NCBI RefSeq assembly: GCF_033446605.1
Contig: NZ_JAWQUO010000019.1
Location: 24,565-88,564, forward strand
DNA length: 64,000 bases
Reading direction: 5' to 3'
From: Iodobacter sp025352645
Lineage (GTDB): Bacteria; Pseudomonadota; Gammaproteobacteria; Burkholderiales; Chitinibacteraceae
Under the pieces are notes generated by a model, which saw only the letters and a program-made list of their open reading frames with translations, was not told the DNA's origin and searched no databases. This document shows positions 15,956 through 23,937 of the stretch, one piece after another (position 1 is the stretch's first letter; each line of letters starts with the position of its first letter). The position numbers were made by a program, and so were the translations under genes.

Positions 15956-17606
15956 GATGATCTTCCAGTAAGCCCTGTGCTTTCAGGCCTTTTTCGACCA
16001 TTTCTAAAGAGGGCGGGGTTTCCCATGTGTGGTGTGGTGCTGGTGAGGGCACTTCCCATTCCAGCGTATTTGCGCCTTCCCAAGGCTTGGCTGGCGCTTT
16101 GCCCACGCCGCCACGAATGGTGTGAATCACATTAAACAAGAAAAAGATTTGCCCTAGCCCAAAGCAGAATGCACCCACCGATGCCATGGCATTGAAATCG
16201 GTAAATTGCATATTGTAATCAGGGATGCGGCGCGGCATTCCGGCTAAGCCCAAAAAGTGCATAGGGAAGAATGTGACGTTAAACCAGATCATTGACCACC
16301 AGAAATGAAACTTACCGCGCCCCTCGTGGTACATAAACCCTGTCCACTTTGGCAGCCAGTAGTAGGTAGCAGCAAATAGCGAAAATAGTGCGCCCGCCAC
16401 CAATACATAGTGGAAATGGGCCACTACATAATAGGTGTCTTGCATTTGGGTATCGACCGGTGCAATAGCAAGGATCAAGCCAGAAAATCCACCAATGGTA
16501 AACAGGCAAACAAAACCGATTGAAAACAACATCGGTGTTTCAAAAGTCATGCTGCCTTGCCACATGGTGGCGATCCAGTTAAATACTTTCACCCCCGTTG
16601 GCACGGCAATCAGCATGGTCAGAAACATAAAAAACAGTTGGGTGCTGGCGGGCATACCCACCGCAAACATATGATGGCCCCATACCATAAACGACAGAAT
16701 AGCGATCGAGCAGGTGGCGTATACCATCGACACATAGCCAAACAGCGGCTTACGGGCAAAGGTGGGGATAATCTGGCTGACGATACCAAAAGCAGGCAGC
16801 GCCATAATGTAAACCTCGGGATGGCCAAAAAACCAGAAAATATGCTGGAACAATACTGGATCGCCACCACCAACGGCTTTAAAAAAATGTGTATCAAAGT
16901 GCCGGTCGGTGAGCAGCATGGTGACGGCACCTGCGAGTACAGGAGCCACCGCAATCAATAGATAAGCCGTAATCAGCATCGTCCAGCCAAACAGCGGCAT
17001 TTTCAGCATCGTCATGCCTGGTGCGCGCATATTCAGCACCGTGGTGACAATATTGATCGAGCCCATAATCGACGATAAGCCTAAAAGATGGATGGCAAAA
17101 ATCGCCAGATCCATCCCCATCCCTGCTTGAATGGATAGCGGCGGATAGAGCGTCCAGCCACCGGCAGCAGCACCGCCGGGTACAAAGAATGAGATCAGTA
17201 GCAGCGCGGCGGCGGGGGGGAGCAGCCAAAAACTCCAGTTATTCATCCGCGCAAAGGCCATATCGGGTGCGCCGATCATTAAGGGCAGCATCCAGTTAGC
17301 AAGGCCAGTAAACGCCGGCATAATCGCGCCAAACACCATAATTACGCCGTGCAAGGTAGTCAGCTGATTAAAGAAATCAGGTTGCCAGAATTGCAGGCCG
17401 GGCTGAAATAATTCGGCGCGAATACACAGCGCCATAATGCCGCCAGTAATAAACATCGTGAAGGCAAACCACAGATATAGCGTGCCAATATCTTTGTGGT
17501 TGGTGGCGTAAAACCAGCGTTGAATAAAGGAAACATGATGTTCCTCATGGGCGGCATCATGCCCATGAGCGGCCGGAGTGTGGAGCGCGTCGTGTGCAGT
17601 AGTCAT
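15948..17606 (-). CDS. ctaD: Cytochrome c oxidase subunit I (aa3 type)
   Basis: A 552-residue, twelve-helix catalytic subunit that reduces O2 to water and pumps protons. The CuB histidine and cross-linked tyrosine are in FGHPEVYIMALPAFG, the further CuB ligands in WGHHMF, and the heme ligands in HFHYVLVAG. The N-terminal segment TLYLWFAFTMF and TTLHGVIMVFG are typical. An unusual His-rich N-terminus (residues 2-26, THDALHTPAAHGHDAAHEE) precedes helix 1. It follows ctaC by 11 bases. Confidence 0.96.
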   Translation of the reverse strand: MTTAHDALHTPAAHGHDAAHEEHHVSFIQRWFYATNHKDIGTLYLWFAFTMFITGGIMALCIRAELFQPGLQFWQPDFFNQLTTLHGVIMVFGAIMPAFTGLANWMLPLMIGAPDMAFARMNNWSFWLLPPAAALLLISFFVPGGAAAGGWTLYPPLSIQAGMGMDLAIFAIHLLGLSSIMGSINIVTTVLNMRAPGMTMLKMPLFGWTMLITAYLLIAVAPVLAGAVTMLLTDRHFDTHFFKAVGGGDPVLFQHIFWFFGHPEVYIMALPAFGIVSQIIPTFARKPLFGYVSMVYATCSIAILSFMVWGHHMFAVGMPASTQLFFMFLTMLIAVPTGVKVFNWIATMWQGSMTFETPMLFSIGFVCLFTIGGFSGLILAIAPVDTQMQDTYYVVAHFHYVLVAGALFSLFAATYYWLPKWTGFMYHEGRGKFHFWWSMIWFNVTFFPMHFLGLAGMPRRIPDYNMQFTDFNAMASVGAFCFGLGQIFFLFNVIHTIRGGVGKAPAKPWEGANTLEWEVPSPAPHHTWETPPSLEMVEKGLKAQGLLEDHHE

Positions 17607-17617
17607 GTCTCTAATCC

Positions 17618-18715
17618 TTATTTTCTGGCGGCTTTCACATCGGCGGGCATAAGTGCATCGCCCGTGGTATTGCCGAAGCTGTTGCGCTCATAGGTAATCA
17701 CGGCGGCAATCTCGGTGTTGGATAGCGCATTCCATGCAGGCATGGCGTTTTTACCGCCTAGCACAACGCCCAAGTGGCCAGCCATCGGCCCAGTGGCAAT
17801 TTTTGAGCCAGCCAGCGACGGGTAAGGGCCAGCGCCCTTACCGTCGGCCTTATGACAGGCCACACAGTTGGCTTCGTAAACGGTACGGCCACGGGCAATC
17901 AGCTCGTCCTTAGTCCATTTTTTATTAGGATCATCCGCTGCGGCTTTAGCCTCGGCTTGTTTCTTACCTACCCAATCCTGAAACTCCTTATCCGTGACCA
18001 CTTTAACGACGATGGGCATAAAGCCGTGGTCTTTGCCACATAGCTCGGAACACTGGCCACGGAAGGTGCCGGTGTTTTCTGCTTTAAACCAGGTATCGCG
18101 GATAAAACCTGGAATTGCATCTTGCTTAACCCCAAAAGCGGGCATCGCCCAAGAATGAATTACATCGTTACTGGTGGTTAGAATGCGGATTTTCTTACCA
18201 ACAGGTACCACCAAAGGCTCGTCAACTTCCAAAAGATAATGCTCGCCCTTAGGGCTGGCTTTGCCGTGGTAATCGTTGATTTGATCCTGTTTGGTAGTCA
18301 GGCGGCTTTTAAAATCTACGCCATGATCCAAGTATTTGTAGCCCCAGAACCATTGATAGCCGGTGGCCTTGATGGTGATTTCTGAATCGCGGGTGTCTTT
18401 TTGTGCGATCACCACGCGAGCTGCAGGCCAAGCCATAGCAATCAGAATGAGCGCTGGGATAATGGTCCAGAGAATTTCGACCGTGGTGTTTTCGTGGAAA
18501 GGCTTGGCGGCGTGGCCGAGGGATTTACGGTGCCTTAAGATGGCGTAAAACATCACGCCAAATACTAAGACAAAGATCACCAGAATGACCCACATCAACA
18601 GCGTGTGCAGATTAGTGATTTCGTGGGCTATTGCTGATTGAGCAGGCTGAAAATTCATGCTTCCTGCTTGCGCAATAGCAGCAGGCAGCACTAATGCCAA
18701 TGCAAGTCTTCGCAT
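17618..18715 (-). CDS. ctaC: Cytochrome c oxidase subunit II with C-terminal cytochrome c domain
   Basis: A 365-residue electron-entry subunit. A signal peptide (1-17) and two membrane helices are followed by a cupredoxin domain with the CuA site CSELCGKDHGFM. A C-terminal cytochrome c domain (about residues 270-365) carries the heme site CVACH with a later methionine in NAMPAW. It is thus a caa3-like fused subunit that can take electrons through its own heme. It is the first gene of the operon. The divergent DUF2189 gene starts 299 bases away; that gap holds no gene that I can see. Confidence 0.96.
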   Translation of the reverse strand: MRRLALALVLPAAIAQAGSMNFQPAQSAIAHEITNLHTLLMWVILVIFVLVFGVMFYAILRHRKSLGHAAKPFHENTTVEILWTIIPALILIAMAWPAARVVIAQKDTRDSEITIKATGYQWFWGYKYLDHGVDFKSRLTTKQDQINDYHGKASPKGEHYLLEVDEPLVVPVGKKIRILTTSNDVIHSWAMPAFGVKQDAIPGFIRDTWFKAENTGTFRGQCSELCGKDHGFMPIVVKVVTDKEFQDWVGKKQAEAKAAADDPNKKWTKDELIARGRTVYEANCVACHKADGKGAGPYPSLAGSKIATGPMAGHLGVVLGGKNAMPAWNALSNTEIAAVITYERNSFGNTTGDALMPADVKAARK

Positions 18716-19014
18716 TACTCACCTCCCGAGGTGTAGCGCCTTCCTCGTAACAACAGGGTCGGTCGCAGTTTTAATCTTTATTCATATAAAAATAGCAGAA
18801 GATTTGACATATGCAAGTCAGATAGGAGACAGAATTTCTTACGCAAAGCTTTTTACCGTTTGTCTGCTTTTAGGAAGTGCCTTGCTGAATATGTACTAAA
18901 AAATAAATGACCATCTGTTTTTGTGGTCATCAGCATTTATCGGCCAAGGGGCGGGGCCAGATTCGATGATACGAATCGGCACCGAGTAAAGGCCATCACC
19001 AAGGAGGGATGATC

Positions 19015-19779
19015 ATGAGCGTACATATGGCCGTATTAGATCAGCATTTCACGCTGCCTAAGACCAGAAAGGTAGCGGCCAATAGCCCCGTGCTATGGCT
19101 ACAAAAAGGGTGGACAGATTTATGGGCTCATCCAGGGCCAAGCTTGATGTATGGCTTATTGGTTACCTTGGCTGGCGCACTGGTGTTGTCTCTAGCCATT
19201 AATCACACCTATTTATTTACCACTTCAATTACAGGTTTCTTATTGCTCGCCCCTTTAGGCGCTGCCGGTATTTATGAGCTGACTTCCGAGCGGGAAGAAG
19301 GGCGGCCAACGTCTTTTGTACAGTCGATTCGCGATTTGCTGGCCAATATGGGTCAGCTTGGCTTTTTAGGCTTGGCACTCGGGATGATTGCGATTGCTTG
19401 GGAGCGTTTTTCGGCTATTTTGTTTGCCATCTTTTACGGTGGGCAAGATGTCGGCTTAGCCAGCTACATTGGCTCGCTAACAGGTGAGTTTTTACCTTTC
19501 ACCATCGTTTGGTCTTTAGTTGGGTTCTTGCTTGCTTTCTTTGTTTTTGGCTTAACGGCTATTTCTATTCCTATGCTGGCAGATCGGGAAGTGGATAGCG
19601 TAACCGCCATGATGAGTAGCCTGCGGGCAACGTCAGAAAATCGTATGGTAATGATCCAATGGGCTGCATTAATTGTGCTACTTACCGCCATTGGCTTTGT
19701 TACGGTGGTTGGCTTAATCGTGATTTTTCCTCTGCTAGGACACGCAACTTGGTATGCCTATAAAGATCTAGTTGAATAG
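19015..19779 (+). CDS. DUF2189 integral membrane protein
   Basis: A 254-residue protein with about six membrane helices, beginning with a soluble stretch and the sequence VLWLQKGWTDLWAHPGPSLMYG. The body (ITGFLLLAPLGAAGIYELTSERE) is typical of DUF2189 proteins, which often lie beside cytochrome oxidase genes. Function is unknown. An AAGGAGG site at 19001-19007 is too close to the ATG at 19009 but ideal for the ATG at 19015, which decides the start. It is divergent from ctaC and followed by the tRNA cluster. Confidence 0.8.
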   Translation: MSVHMAVLDQHFTLPKTRKVAANSPVLWLQKGWTDLWAHPGPSLMYGLLVTLAGALVLSLAINHTYLFTTSITGFLLLAPLGAAGIYELTSEREEGRPTSFVQSIRDLLANMGQLGFLGLALGMIAIAWERFSAILFAIFYGGQDVGLASYIGSLTGEFLPFTIVWSLVGFLLAFFVFGLTAISIPMLADREVDSVTAMMSSLRATSENRMVMIQWAALIVLLTAIGFVTVVGLIVIFPLLGHATWYAYKDLVE

Positions 19780-19862
19780 TGGATAAAGGCCCTGCTTATT
19801 GGCTTAAGTGGGGTTCAATAGATTTTATTTATGGCTAAATCATTTTTAGTACGTCTTTTGTA

Positions 19863-19891
19863 TTGACTCCCCGTTTAAGCTCTTGTATAGT
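19863..19891 (+). promoter_or_regulatory. Sigma-70 promoter of the initiator tRNA cluster
   Basis: TTGACT and TATAGT are separated by exactly 17 bases; the -10 box ends 12 bases before the first tRNA base. The copy upstream of the fourth tRNA (55333-55361) has TTGACG-N17-TATAGT and a similar discriminator (CGCC). Confidence 0.85.
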
Positions 19892-19903
19892 TCGCCCCTC
19901 TGT

Positions 19904-19979
19904 CGCGGGGTGGAGCAGTTGGCAGCTCGTCGGGCTCATAACCCGAAGGTCACAGGTTCGAGTCCTGTCCCCGCAACCA
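19904..19979 (+). tRNA. Initiator tRNA-fMet (CAU), copy 1
   Basis: A 76-base tRNA with CCA encoded. The acceptor stem has the C1-A72 mismatch and the anticodon stem ends in three G-C pairs (GGG CTCATAA CCC), both marks of an initiator tRNA. It is the first of three copies spaced 102-103 bases apart. Confidence 0.97.
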
Positions 19980-20005
19980 GAATGCATTATTAGTAATACA
20001 CCCGT

Positions 20006-20081
20006 CGCGGGGTGGAGCAGTTGGCAGCTCGTCGGGCTCATAACCCGAAGGTCACAGGTTCGAGTCCTGTCCCCGCAACCA
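20006..20081 (+). tRNA. Initiator tRNA-fMet (CAU), copy 2
   Basis: Identical to copy 1. The spacers after copies 1 and 2 are near-identical and end in AGTAATACACCCGT, so the unit was duplicated as a block. Confidence 0.97.
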
Positions 20082-20108
20082 GTGATGCATGATCAGTAAT
20101 ACACCCGT

Positions 20109-20184
20109 CGCGGGGTGGAGCAGTTGGCAGCTCGTCGGGCTCATAACCCGAAGGTCACAGGTTCGAGTCCTGTCCCCGCAACCA
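20109..20184 (+). tRNA. Initiator tRNA-fMet (CAU), copy 3
   Basis: Identical to copies 1 and 2 and followed directly by a terminator. It is the left border of the flagellar locus. Confidence 0.97.
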
Positions 20185-20192
20185 AAAATTCG

Positions 20193-20226
20193 AAAAAGCC
20201 GCTGTTCAAACGAACAGCGGCTTTTT
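20193..20226 (+). terminator. Rho-independent terminator of the tRNA cluster
   Basis: AAAAAGCCGCTGTTC and GAACAGCGGCTTTTT arms form a strong hairpin followed by a T-run, 8 bases after tRNA copy 3. Confidence 0.92.
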
Positions 20227-20269
20227 CATGTGCGTTTTTTATGGTGGTAGATTTTTATCGCTATATATT

Positions 20270-20296
20270 TAAGATTTTCTGCGTTTGTGTCGCTTA
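20270..20296 (+). promoter_or_regulatory. Sigma-28-like promoter before flgM
   Basis: TAAGATTT, 11 bases, then GTCGCTTA. It matches the sites before flgK, flagellin and fliD in spacing and -10 sequence. It lies 31 bases before the flgM ATG. Confidence 0.5.
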
Positions 20297-20327
20297 AATA
20301 TACAGTGCTTATTTGGTACTAGATAAA

Positions 20328-20588
20328 ATGCGAATTAACTCAAATCGAAGCGACTCCTTGATTGCTAATACTGCAGCGGCTACCAGCCCTGCGGCCAAGC
20401 CCTCTGCTGCCAAAAATAGGGATGAAACTTCTGTATTAAGTGCCGCAAAGCAAGGCTTGCAGGCTAGCCCAGAAATCGATATGGCCAAGGTTCAAGAGAT
20501 TCGTGCCGCTTTGCTGCGTGGCGAATTAAACTTTGATGCCGATAAAGTGGCGGCATTAATGCAGAGATATCACGGTGGGCGTGCTTGA
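20328..20588 (+). CDS. flgM: Anti-sigma-28 factor FlgM
   Basis: An 86-residue protein with a disordered Ala/Ser-rich N-terminal half and the sigma-28-binding helices at the end (VQEIRAALLRGELNFDADKVAALMQRYHG). FlgM holds the flagellar sigma factor until the hook is finished and it is exported. The ATG at 20328 is preferred to a TTG five codons earlier. The stop overlaps the flgN start as TTGA. A sigma-28-like site upstream would give autogenous control, as in other flagellar systems. Its likely target is the FliA/LafS-type sigma at 52747. Confidence 0.88.
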   Translation: MRINSNRSDSLIANTAAATSPAAKPSAAKNRDETSVLSAAKQGLQASPEIDMAKVQEIRAALLRGELNFDADKVAALMQRYHGGRA

Positions 20589-20998
20589 ATACGGTGATTC
20601 GCCAGTTTGCTGCGGATCTGCAGAGCGATGTGGGCGCTTATCAAGCTTTAATTGATTTGCTTGAATTGCAATTTACCGCCTCGCTTAATCAGCAAACTGC
20701 ACAATTAAGCGCGCTACTGGCGCGTATCAGCACGCAGCTTGCCGAGATTGAATTACGCCGCCAGCGTCGTAGTAAAATTATTAAGGCTTTAAGCCCAGAT
20801 GACGCGCGCTGCGAGGCCTTGATTGCTACTCTGCCCAATGCTTTGCAAAGTGTTTGCCAGCAAAAATGGCAACAATTAGCGCTGCTATTAAAGCAGGCCA
20901 AGGCGCTTAATCAGCGTAATGGTGAATTTATTTTATCGCAGCAAGAAATCATGCAAAGAATCTTGTTTGGTGAGCAGGATATTTATGATCCGCTTTGA
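20585..20998 (+). CDS. flgN: FlgN-type export chaperone
   Basis: A 137-residue, almost wholly helical protein of the FlgN family, which guards FlgK and FlgL in the cytoplasm and brings them to the export gate. Glutamine- and leucine-rich heptads run throughout (LLELQFTASLNQQTAQLSAL). The start appears to be TTG at 20585, overlapping the flgM stop; GTG at 20594 is an alternative three codons later. It overlaps the next gene by 14 bases. Placement after flgM is standard. Confidence 0.82.
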   Translation: MNTVIRQFAADLQSDVGAYQALIDLLELQFTASLNQQTAQLSALLARISTQLAEIELRRQRRSKIIKALSPDDARCEALIATLPNALQSVCQQKWQQLALLLKQAKALNQRNGEFILSQQEIMQRILFGEQDIYDPL

Positions 20999-21665
20999 TC
21001 AAATTGGCTATTTACCTGCGCTCAATGCTGGGGCTGAAACTCCTCGCGCTCAAGCCGATTCGGCGGCATTTTCTGCGTTATTTGCTCAAACTCGCTCAGA
21101 AGTACACCGCTATATTGAAGAAGGCCAGACTCAGGCAATGCCTTTGAGCCCTGAAGGTTTTGCACTTAGAAACGCCAGTGTGCAGCCCGCGGCCTTAGAT
21201 GCAGATAAGCAGGCATTTATCATGGAAATGTTGCCCTATGCACGCGAAGCTTCGGCCAAGCTGGGCGTGGCCAGTGATATTTTGCTGGCGCATGCGGCTC
21301 TAGAATCTGGCTGGGGTAAAGCGGTTATTAATCAAGCCAATGGGCAAAGTGCATTTAATTTATTTGGAATTAAAGCGGCTGGTGCTTGGCGGGGCCTGCG
21401 TGCGGATGTATTAACGACTGAATTTGAAAACGGTGCTGCGCTTAAGAAAATAGACCAGTTTCGTGCCTATCCTGATTATCGTAGCGCTTTTCAAGATTAC
21501 ACGTCTTTTTTTAGTGAGAGCAAACGCTTTCGTCCAGCCATGGGCTCGGGTAATAGCGCCGAAGCCTTTACCAGTGCTTTGGTGAAAGGCGGTTATGCGA
21601 CTGACCCAGCCTATGCTGAAAAGCTATTAAAAGTAGTTGCAACGGTTAGAGCGCTAAAGCCTTAA
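20985..21665 (+). CDS. Flagellar peptidoglycan hydrolase (FlgJ C-terminal glucosaminidase domain alone)
   Basis: A 226-residue protein whose residues from about 75 to the end form the glucosaminidase domain of FlgJ, with the catalytic glutamate in AHAALESGWGK and the LFGIKA segment. It opens the cell wall for the growing rod. The rod-capping half of a normal FlgJ is missing here and is encoded as its own gene at 29244, 7.6 kb away. The start at 20985 (AGGA 8 bases before it) is inside the flgN end. No signal peptide is seen, so it is probably exported by the flagellar gate or a partner. Confidence 0.85.
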   Translation: MIRFDQIGYLPALNAGAETPRAQADSAAFSALFAQTRSEVHRYIEEGQTQAMPLSPEGFALRNASVQPAALDADKQAFIMEMLPYAREASAKLGVASDILLAHAALESGWGKAVINQANGQSAFNLFGIKAAGAWRGLRADVLTTEFENGAALKKIDQFRAYPDYRSAFQDYTSFFSESKRFRPAMGSGNSAEAFTSALVKGGYATDPAYAEKLLKVVATVRALKP

Positions 21666-21674
21666 TATTTTCGC

Positions 21675-22295
21675 CTAGTATTGTAAGGGCGATACCTCCT
21701 GCGCTGATTTCACCTGCGCGTCCAACTTCTTTCCCGTACGTTTATTTCTTACCCTGATGACATCGCCTAATTTACCATTTTCCTCGGCAATCACGCTGGC
21801 TCTTATTTCTATTAACTCTGCATGCGCGATTAATTCTATTTGCTGGCCTTTTTTAATGAGATATCCGCTTGGCGCGCTCGCTTGAGCTGGTAAGGCACTG
21901 GCATTGATTAGATTTTGGCGAGTGAAGGGGCGAGGGGGCGCATTTTGTTCTAAGCGGAACATCGCTCTTGCCATATAGCGGATACTCCACTTACTGCCTG
22001 TAAGGCAACGTACTGCTACGTTTAGTAAGGCTAAATTTTTATCCGTGAATGCTTGTAGCTGCGGCTCGGAGTCGCAGGGCGGTAGTTGGGCTAAATCACG
22101 CGGAGGAATCAGCGAAATTGTCAGATAAATCTGACGCTTTGAGTATTGTTTTGCAGAGCTATCAAAGTAATTTTGTACAAATAAATTAACTTTTTCCGTT
22201 GGTTTATTATTTTCTAGGATGTTTGAGTATGCATAAGTCATTGAAAATGATAAACAAATAAGGGCGAGTGAGAATTGTCCCTGTATTTTTTTCAT
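21675..22295 (-). CDS. flgA: FlgA, P-ring assembly chaperone
   Basis: A 206-residue periplasmic protein with a signal peptide (MKKIQGQFSLALICLSFSM, cleavage near AYS) and a C-terminal SAF/ChapFlgA domain (GYLIKKGQQIELIAHAELIEI, then GDVIRVRNKRTGK). FlgA helps FlgI assemble into the P ring. The frame opens 26 codons earlier, but a TATAAT box on the minus strand at 22334-22329 lies within that stretch, so the ATG at 22295 is the likely start. It runs opposite to all other flg genes and is divergent from flgB, as in other lateral systems. Confidence 0.87.
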   Translation of the reverse strand: MKKIQGQFSLALICLSFSMTYAYSNILENNKPTEKVNLFVQNYFDSSAKQYSKRQIYLTISLIPPRDLAQLPPCDSEPQLQAFTDKNLALLNVAVRCLTGSKWSIRYMARAMFRLEQNAPPRPFTRQNLINASALPAQASAPSGYLIKKGQQIELIAHAELIEIRASVIAEENGKLGDVIRVRNKRTGKKLDAQVKSAQEVSPLQY

Positions 22296-22328
22296 GTAAA
22301 CATCAATATAGTAGAATATTAGGAGGTA

Positions 22329-22344
22329 ATTATACCGTATACGG
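22329..22344 (-). promoter_or_regulatory. TATAAT box and CCGTATACGG palindrome between flgA and flgB
   Basis: On the minus strand a perfect TATAAT (22334-22329) lies 34 bases before the flgA ATG and is directly preceded by a 10-bp perfect palindrome CCGTATACGG (22335-22344). The palindrome may be an operator between the two divergent genes. Confidence 0.4.
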
Positions 22345-22438
22345 TTGCTGGGGGAATATTTACCATCCGCCATCGCCTTTTACGTGCTGAAAGGTTTTGT
22401 TATTTTTTTCAGAAAAAAATAAGAGCGAGGGATTGGTC

Positions 22439-22801
22439 GTGGGAATTCATTTCGATAAAGCCTTGAATATGCATCCCGAAGCCTTACGGCTGCGCTCAGA
22501 GCGTACGCAAGTTTTGGCAGCAAATATTGCAAATGAAAATACGCCAGGCTTTCAGGCTCGTGATTTTAGCTTTCGTGAACGCTTAGATGGCGCTCTGGCA
22601 ACCGAAGCGGGCGAGCTGGGCGGGCTGGGTGAGGGCGACGAGTTAATGTACCGCGCTCCCAATCATCCAAGTCGCGATGGTAATACCGTTGAATTAGGCG
22701 TTGAGCAGGCTGAGTTTTCGCAGAATGTTTCAGATTTTCAAATCAGCCTTGCCTTCGTGAATATGAAGTTAAAAGGGCTGGCTAAGGCCATTTCGGGGTA
22801 A
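22439..22801 (+). CDS. flgB: Proximal rod protein FlgB
   Basis: A 120-residue rod subunit. It has the rod/hook N-terminal signature (AANIANENTPGFQARD) and the C-terminal amphipathic helix that packs in the rod core. The start is GTG at 22439, after AAGAGCGAGGG; this gives VGIHFDKALNMHPEAL at the N-terminus. It is slightly shorter than usual (about 130). flgC follows after 2 bases. Exported by the flagellar gate; no cleaved signal. Confidence 0.88.
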   Translation: MGIHFDKALNMHPEALRLRSERTQVLAANIANENTPGFQARDFSFRERLDGALATEAGELGGLGEGDELMYRAPNHPSRDGNTVELGVEQAEFSQNVSDFQISLAFVNMKLKGLAKAISG

Positions 22802-22803
22802 TC

Positions 22804-23196
22804 ATGTCTTTTAGAAATATCGCGCAAATTGCGGGCTCTGCAATGACAGCGCAAACCACACGCTTAAATACCATCGCCAGTAATCTGGCGAATGCTGAAT
22901 CTGCCTCGGGTAATGAAGCCAGTACTTATCACGCCAGAAAGCCCGTTTTTTCAGCGCTCAGTGGCGGCAAAGTGCAGGTATTGGATGTGATTGAAAGCAC
23001 TGAGCCGCTGCGAAAAGCCCACGAGCCTAGCCACCCGCTGGCAGATAGCGAAGGCAATGTTTTTTACCCAAATGTAAGCCCTGTAGCAGAAATGACCGAC
23101 ATGATGTCGGCCTCGCGCGCCTTTCAAACCAATGTGGAAGTCTTATCGCGGGTAAAGGCGATGCAGCAGGATTTACTAAAAATGGGCGAGAACTAA
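22804..23196 (+). CDS. flgC: Proximal rod protein FlgC
   Basis: A 130-residue rod subunit with the conserved SNLANAESASG segment near the N-terminus and the C-terminal YPNVSPVAEMTDMMSASRAF and NVEVLSRVKAMQQD helices, both typical of FlgC. It forms the rod with FlgB, FlgF and FlgG. It lies directly after flgB and 66 bases before flgD. Confidence 0.93.
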   Translation: MSFRNIAQIAGSAMTAQTTRLNTIASNLANAESASGNEASTYHARKPVFSALSGGKVQVLDVIESTEPLRKAHEPSHPLADSEGNVFYPNVSPVAEMTDMMSASRAFQTNVEVLSRVKAMQQDLLKMGEN

Positions 23197-23262
23197 GCGC
23201 CAGAAGTGGTCATTTTCCAGATTTTTTTCCTCGATTTAGTTTCAAATCAATAAGCGCAGCCC

Positions 23263-23919
23263 ATGTCTATCGCACTTTCCCCAACGCAGCAAAACGCCAG
23301 CCCGCAGCCGCAGATTAATCCGCTTGAGCCAGTTCAGGGCCAAAGCGATGGCAATTTCTTTATGACTTTGCTGGTGGCGCAAATCAAAAACCAAAACCCG
23401 CTTGAGCCGTCGGACCCTAGCCAGTTTGTAAATCAATTAGTCCAGCTTAATCAAATGGATAATTCCAAAAAGATGTTGGGCGAATTAAAAGCCAATTCAC
23501 AAATGATGCACGATTTGCAAGTGCTGACTTTGGGCAATCATGTTGGCTCTACCGTGGCGGTGAGTGGTGGTGCTATTACCTTAGGTAAAGACGCGATATC
23601 GGGGCAATTTTCTTTAGAAAGCCCAGCTAAAAAAGTGTCTTTAGTGATTACAGGGGCAGATCAGCAGCGCACTGTGCTTGATTTAGGTAGCAAGCCGGTT
23701 GGGGATGTGGCGTTTAATTTTGATCCTAAAAAATTAGGTTTACAGCCAGGCTCCTATTCGCTTGCGGTAGAAACAGATAGCAAAGAGAAAGCGGCGGTAG
23801 AAGTTTTTGGTGTGATTAAGAGCGTTAATTTAAGTAATGGCTTGCCCATGGTGAGCATTGCAGGTTTGGGCGATTTTCCAGTGGCGGCGATTTCAAAGCT
23901 AAAAGGCCATTCTGTTTAA
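23263..23919 (+). CDS. flgD: Hook cap/scaffold protein FlgD
   Basis: A 218-residue scaffold that caps the growing hook and is later discarded. The N-terminus has the family signature FFMTLLVAQIKNQNPLEPSD, and the C-terminal half carries the FLG_DN-like beta domain (LVITGADQQRTVLDLG, PGSYSLAVETD). It lies just before flgE with an 18-base gap. Confidence 0.92.
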   Translation: MSIALSPTQQNASPQPQINPLEPVQGQSDGNFFMTLLVAQIKNQNPLEPSDPSQFVNQLVQLNQMDNSKKMLGELKANSQMMHDLQVLTLGNHVGSTVAVSGGAITLGKDAISGQFSLESPAKKVSLVITGADQQRTVLDLGSKPVGDVAFNFDPKKLGLQPGSYSLAVETDSKEKAAVEVFGVIKSVNLSNGLPMVSIAGLGDFPVAAISKLKGHSV

Positions 23920-23937
23920 AGAATTAAGGATTGAATT

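Noticed and set aside
19904..20184. Regularly spaced identical units resembling a CRISPR array
   Set aside because: The units are complete initiator tRNA genes with CCA ends, and the spacers are near-identical, not unique.
22318..22330. Perfect AGGAGGT ribosome site on the plus strand before flgB
   Set aside because: No usual start codon (ATG, GTG or TTG) stands at a proper distance; the sequence overlaps the minus-strand TATAAT box of flgA.
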